A stretch of 64,000 nucleotides of DNA from Avena insularis (Eukaryota; Streptophyta; Magnoliopsida; Poales; Poaceae), in NCBI GenBank assembly GCA_023614405.1, contig CM042688.1, positions 440,252,028-440,316,027 of the forward strand, given 5' to 3'. The translations under genes were made by a program, and so were the position numbers. Below the pieces are notes generated by a model. That model worked only from the letters and a program-made list of their open reading frames with translations, made no database searches and was not told the DNA's origin. Within the stretch, counting starts at the first letter, position 1. Every line of letters begins with the position of its first letter. Positions 61,693 through 64,000 of the stretch are shown here, piece by piece.

Positions 61693-63079
61693 TGATACGT
61701 CCAAAACATATCTACTTTCCCGAACACTTTTGCTATTGTTTCTCCTCTAAACTTGTGTGATTTGGATGCAACTAACATGGACTGACGCTGTTTTCAGCAG
61801 AATTGCCTTGGTGTTTAGTTTTCGTGTAGAAAATCAACTATCAGGAAAAATCCTGGAAAATATGCCAAAAATCCTATTTCACCAGAAGACTCCTGGAGCC
61901 AGAATACGAGACGGAGGCTGGGCCTGTGCCACACCACCTGCCACGCTGGCTAGGCTTCGGCAAGGCCAGGGGTGGTCTGGCCACCCCAGACACCCCCTCG
62001 GTCTCCCTCTTCGTCTATATGATGCCTTCTGACCTAAAAACTCAGGGGGTTTGACGTTTTTCCAGAAGAGTTCCGCTTCGCCGCCACCACTAGATTCCAC
62101 GATTCAGAACTGGAAACTCCATTCTGGCACCCTGCCAGGACAGGGAATTGGAGGAGATCATCGCCATCATCATCACCATAGCTTCTCCATCGACCATCCA
62201 TGTTTCCCCCATCTATGAGTGAGTAATCCCCCTCTATAGGCTAGGGGGATGGTAGGGATTCGATGATATCGTTCATGTAATGGCATCGGATTGTTAGGGC
62301 ATGGTGCCTAGTATCTACTATTAGTGCTTTTTGACTTTGTTGCAACTTGTTATGCTTAATGCTTGTCACTAGGGCCCGAGTGCCATGATTTCAGATCTGA
62401 ACATGTTATTGATTCATTATGATAGTATTGTTTATGGTCTTACCTGCAAGTTGTATACACACGTTGTTGTCCGGAACCAAAGGCCCCGAAGTGACAGAAA
62501 TCGGGATAACTGGAGGGAATGGCTTTGATGTGAGGATCACATGTGTTCAAAGAGTGTTAATGCTTTGCTCCGATGCTCTATTAAAAGGAGCACCTTAGTT
62601 GCCAGTAGTTCCCTTGTGGCCCCGCTGCAAACGGGCTGGCAGGACAAAAGATGTTGTCCAAGTTCTCATTGCGAGCACATATGACTATATATGGAACACA
62701 TGCCTATGATTATCTAGTACTTGGATGCTTTATCTTATTTATCTACAATTGCCCTATGTTCTGATTGCTATGTGAATTGTCCTGTCCATGCAACGCCCGA
62801 CCATCCATCCCTATGCCTACCGCACTCGAATCCTACTGTTTACTGCTATTGTTACTACTGTCTTTACTTTACTACTGCTATTACTTTACTATTGCTACTA
62901 CAAAACTATTGCTATTAATAAACTGCTGTGAGCAAGATTGTTTCTAGGTGCAGCTGAATTGACAACTCAGTTGTTAAGGCTTATAAATATTCTTTGGCTC
63001 CCCTTGTGTCGAATCAATAAATTGGGTTTGACTTCCCTCGAAAATATTACGATACACCCCCTATACTTGTGGGTCATCA
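61693..63079 (+). repeat. 3' LTR of H
   Basis: Matches the 5' LTR with few substitutions and short indels; ends GGGTCATCA followed by the TSD. The TATA-like site is altered (CTATATGA at 62015-62022). Confidence 0.92.
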
Positions 63080-63084
63080 GGGCC
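63080..63084. repeat. TSD of element H, right copy (GGGCC)
   Basis: GGGCC immediately after the 3' LTR; partner of 53303-53307. Confidence 0.9.
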
Positions 63085-63463
63085 AATCCTCCTTTCCTAG
63101 TCGCTGAAGTTTGAGTTCTCATGCCCACAATTTCAGTGTTGCAAAAGTCCATTTGAAAACATAATCGATGATCAAATAATAACTTTATGTGACAACTCAT
63201 TTGCGCCGCCAATGAGTCCAATGAGTTGTCACATAAATTTATTACTTGATTATTTTTGATTAAGTTTTTATTTTTAATTTACTAGATAATAAATCAATAA
63301 TAATTTTTTTTGATAATTAATTTAATACATTAGATAATAAAACAATAATAAGATTTCAACATGTTTCATATATAACACATATATGATCAACTTGCACACA
63401 TGACGTTGATTCATATATATAACACAAAATTATGCTAAGTCGTTCAACATAAAAAAGTTAGGC
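63085..63463. other. Non-coding stretch right of H (probable CACTA interior) with hairpin
   Basis: Presumably the same DNA that H interrupted, since the TSD joins it to 53307. It includes a hairpin (63185-63236) and an AT-rich region with TAGATAATAAA repeated at about 63283 and 63332. No gene was seen. Confidence 0.5.
63185..63236. repeat. Perfect 16-bp inverted repeat
   Basis: TTATGTGACAACTCAT (63185-63200) and ATGAGTTGTCACATAA (63221-63236) are exact reverse complements around a 20-base loop. Pairing extends outward imperfectly by about ten more bases. Confidence 0.9.
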
Positions 63464-64000
63464 TTACGAGTCGTTCAACATAAAATGCATGGCACAGTCG
63501 ACGGGGGGCGCGGGAGCGATGACACCATCAGATTGGGCGAGGTGTTGCCGCGCAAGAGACGCGGACACCCACGATGGCCCATGGAGACATGTTCGTCCAT
63601 AGTCAGCGACCATAATGCATACGGGGATGGCGACACGGGAGTTACTGGCCTCACCGTCATGAGCCATGCCTTGGCCAAATGCGAGCGGGTTCGTGACACC
63701 CTCGGAGCGGACGAGGCATTGCCGCGCAAGTGACGTAGGCACCGGCGACGGCGCGCGGAGACATCCTTGACCGTAGTCAGGAATGGCAGTTGGTACCTGA
63801 GCAGTAATGCGGGAGATCCCAACCACACCATGATGGGACATTTCTCGGCCAAATGCGGGAGGGTCTGAGATACCATTGGAGGGACTAATGAGTTGCCGCG
63901 TATCACACGCGGTCATCTGCGATGACACCCGAATATGTGCTTGTCCATAGCCGGGAATGGTTGTGTACACGGGAGCGGCGACGCGGGAGCTCCTGGCCTC
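63464..64000 (-). repeat. 174-bp tandem repeat with open frame (58-residue unit), runs off the window
   Basis: Phrases recur at exact 174-bp spacing: TTGCCGCG at 63545, 63719 and 63893; the G(T/A)CC(A/G)TAG phrase at 63595, 63769 and 63943. The period is 58 codons and has no indel. On the minus strand a 168-codon frame (63970-63464) reads through all units, with recurrent DYGQ/DYGR, SLARQ, SEGV or SDGV, LAFGQGMAH, and a non-repeat tail VDCAMHFMLNDS. Unit sequences differ considerably. The region is GC-rich, and other frames are also fairly open, so coding is uncertain. No known domain was recognised. Confidence 0.6.

Larger units (their letters stand above)
53308..63079 (+). mobile_element. 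Element H: Athila-like Gypsy retrotransposon without RT or integrase
   Basis: LTRs of 1386 and 1387 bp (53308-54693, 61693-63079) start TGATACGTCC and end GGGTCATCA. TSD GGGCC flanks both sides (53303-53307, 63080-63084). A tRNA-Asp primer site, gag-protease ORF, a second ORF and a purine tract are present. There is no RT, RNase H or integrase in the 850 bp between gag-protease and the second ORF or anywhere else. It is therefore non-autonomous but well preserved. Candidate relatives are Triticeae Fatima/Sabrina-type families; the assignment is unverified. Confidence 0.92.

Noticed and set aside
1..64000. CRISPR arrays, rRNA genes, operons or other prokaryotic features
   Set aside because: None seen; introns, LTR elements and codon patterns indicate a plant nuclear genome.

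Overview
No host gene is visible. The window reads as repeat-dense, nested transposon DNA of a large-genome grass, most likely Triticeae (wheat, barley, rye or a relative). This rests on the mix of very long-LTR Gypsy elements primed by initiator tRNA-Met (TGGTATCAGAGCC), Athila-like Gypsy elements primed by tRNA-Asp, a Mutator-like element and a CACTA end. The species is inference; family names were not assigned because no library search was possible.

Layout. Block 1 (1-29760) is three layers deep. A Mutator-like transposase pseudogene on the minus strand (27123-about 29040) is cut by element D (<1-27122), a non-autonomous element with LTRs of about 4.7 kb and only about 2 kb of non-coding internal sequence. 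D is itself cut by a tandem array (2972-21803) arranged LTR-internal-LTR-internal-LTR, with three 4.5 kb LTRs and two 2.6 kb internal regions. One 5-bp target duplication (GTAGG) flanks the whole array. Both D and the array are LARD-type: LTRs, primer site and polypurine tract, but no gag or pol.

Block 2 (29760-51830). A truncated Athila-like fragment G (minus strand) is followed by a diverged inverted repeat (about 31300-31655 and 51260-51640). Its loop received element E (31710-51091), a minus-strand non-autonomous Athila-like element. E's left LTR received element F (32997-45673), a Ty3/Gypsy chromovirus with an extra upstream ORF, gag, protease, RT, RNase H, integrase and chromodomain. 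F is the only element here that once had a full pol; it carries about a dozen nonsense codons, mostly TAG, and several frameshifts.

Block 3 (51830-64000). A degenerate Gypsy gag (52250-52846) abuts a probable CACTA terminus (52847). Element H (53308-63079, TSD GGGCC) sits inside it. H is an Athila-like element with gag-protease and a second ORF but no RT or integrase. The window ends in a 174-bp tandem repeat that keeps an open frame on the minus strand (58-residue unit).

How the parts work together. The non-autonomous families share cis signals with the elements that could mobilise them. D, the array and F share a hairpin just before the polypurine tract and a cluster of small palindromes in the LTR; D and F also share primer-site and leader sequence. 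E and H share a non-coding 3' internal region. That cross-family cis-element set, together with the TSD-bounded tandem array, is the most interesting content. I found no new gene system.
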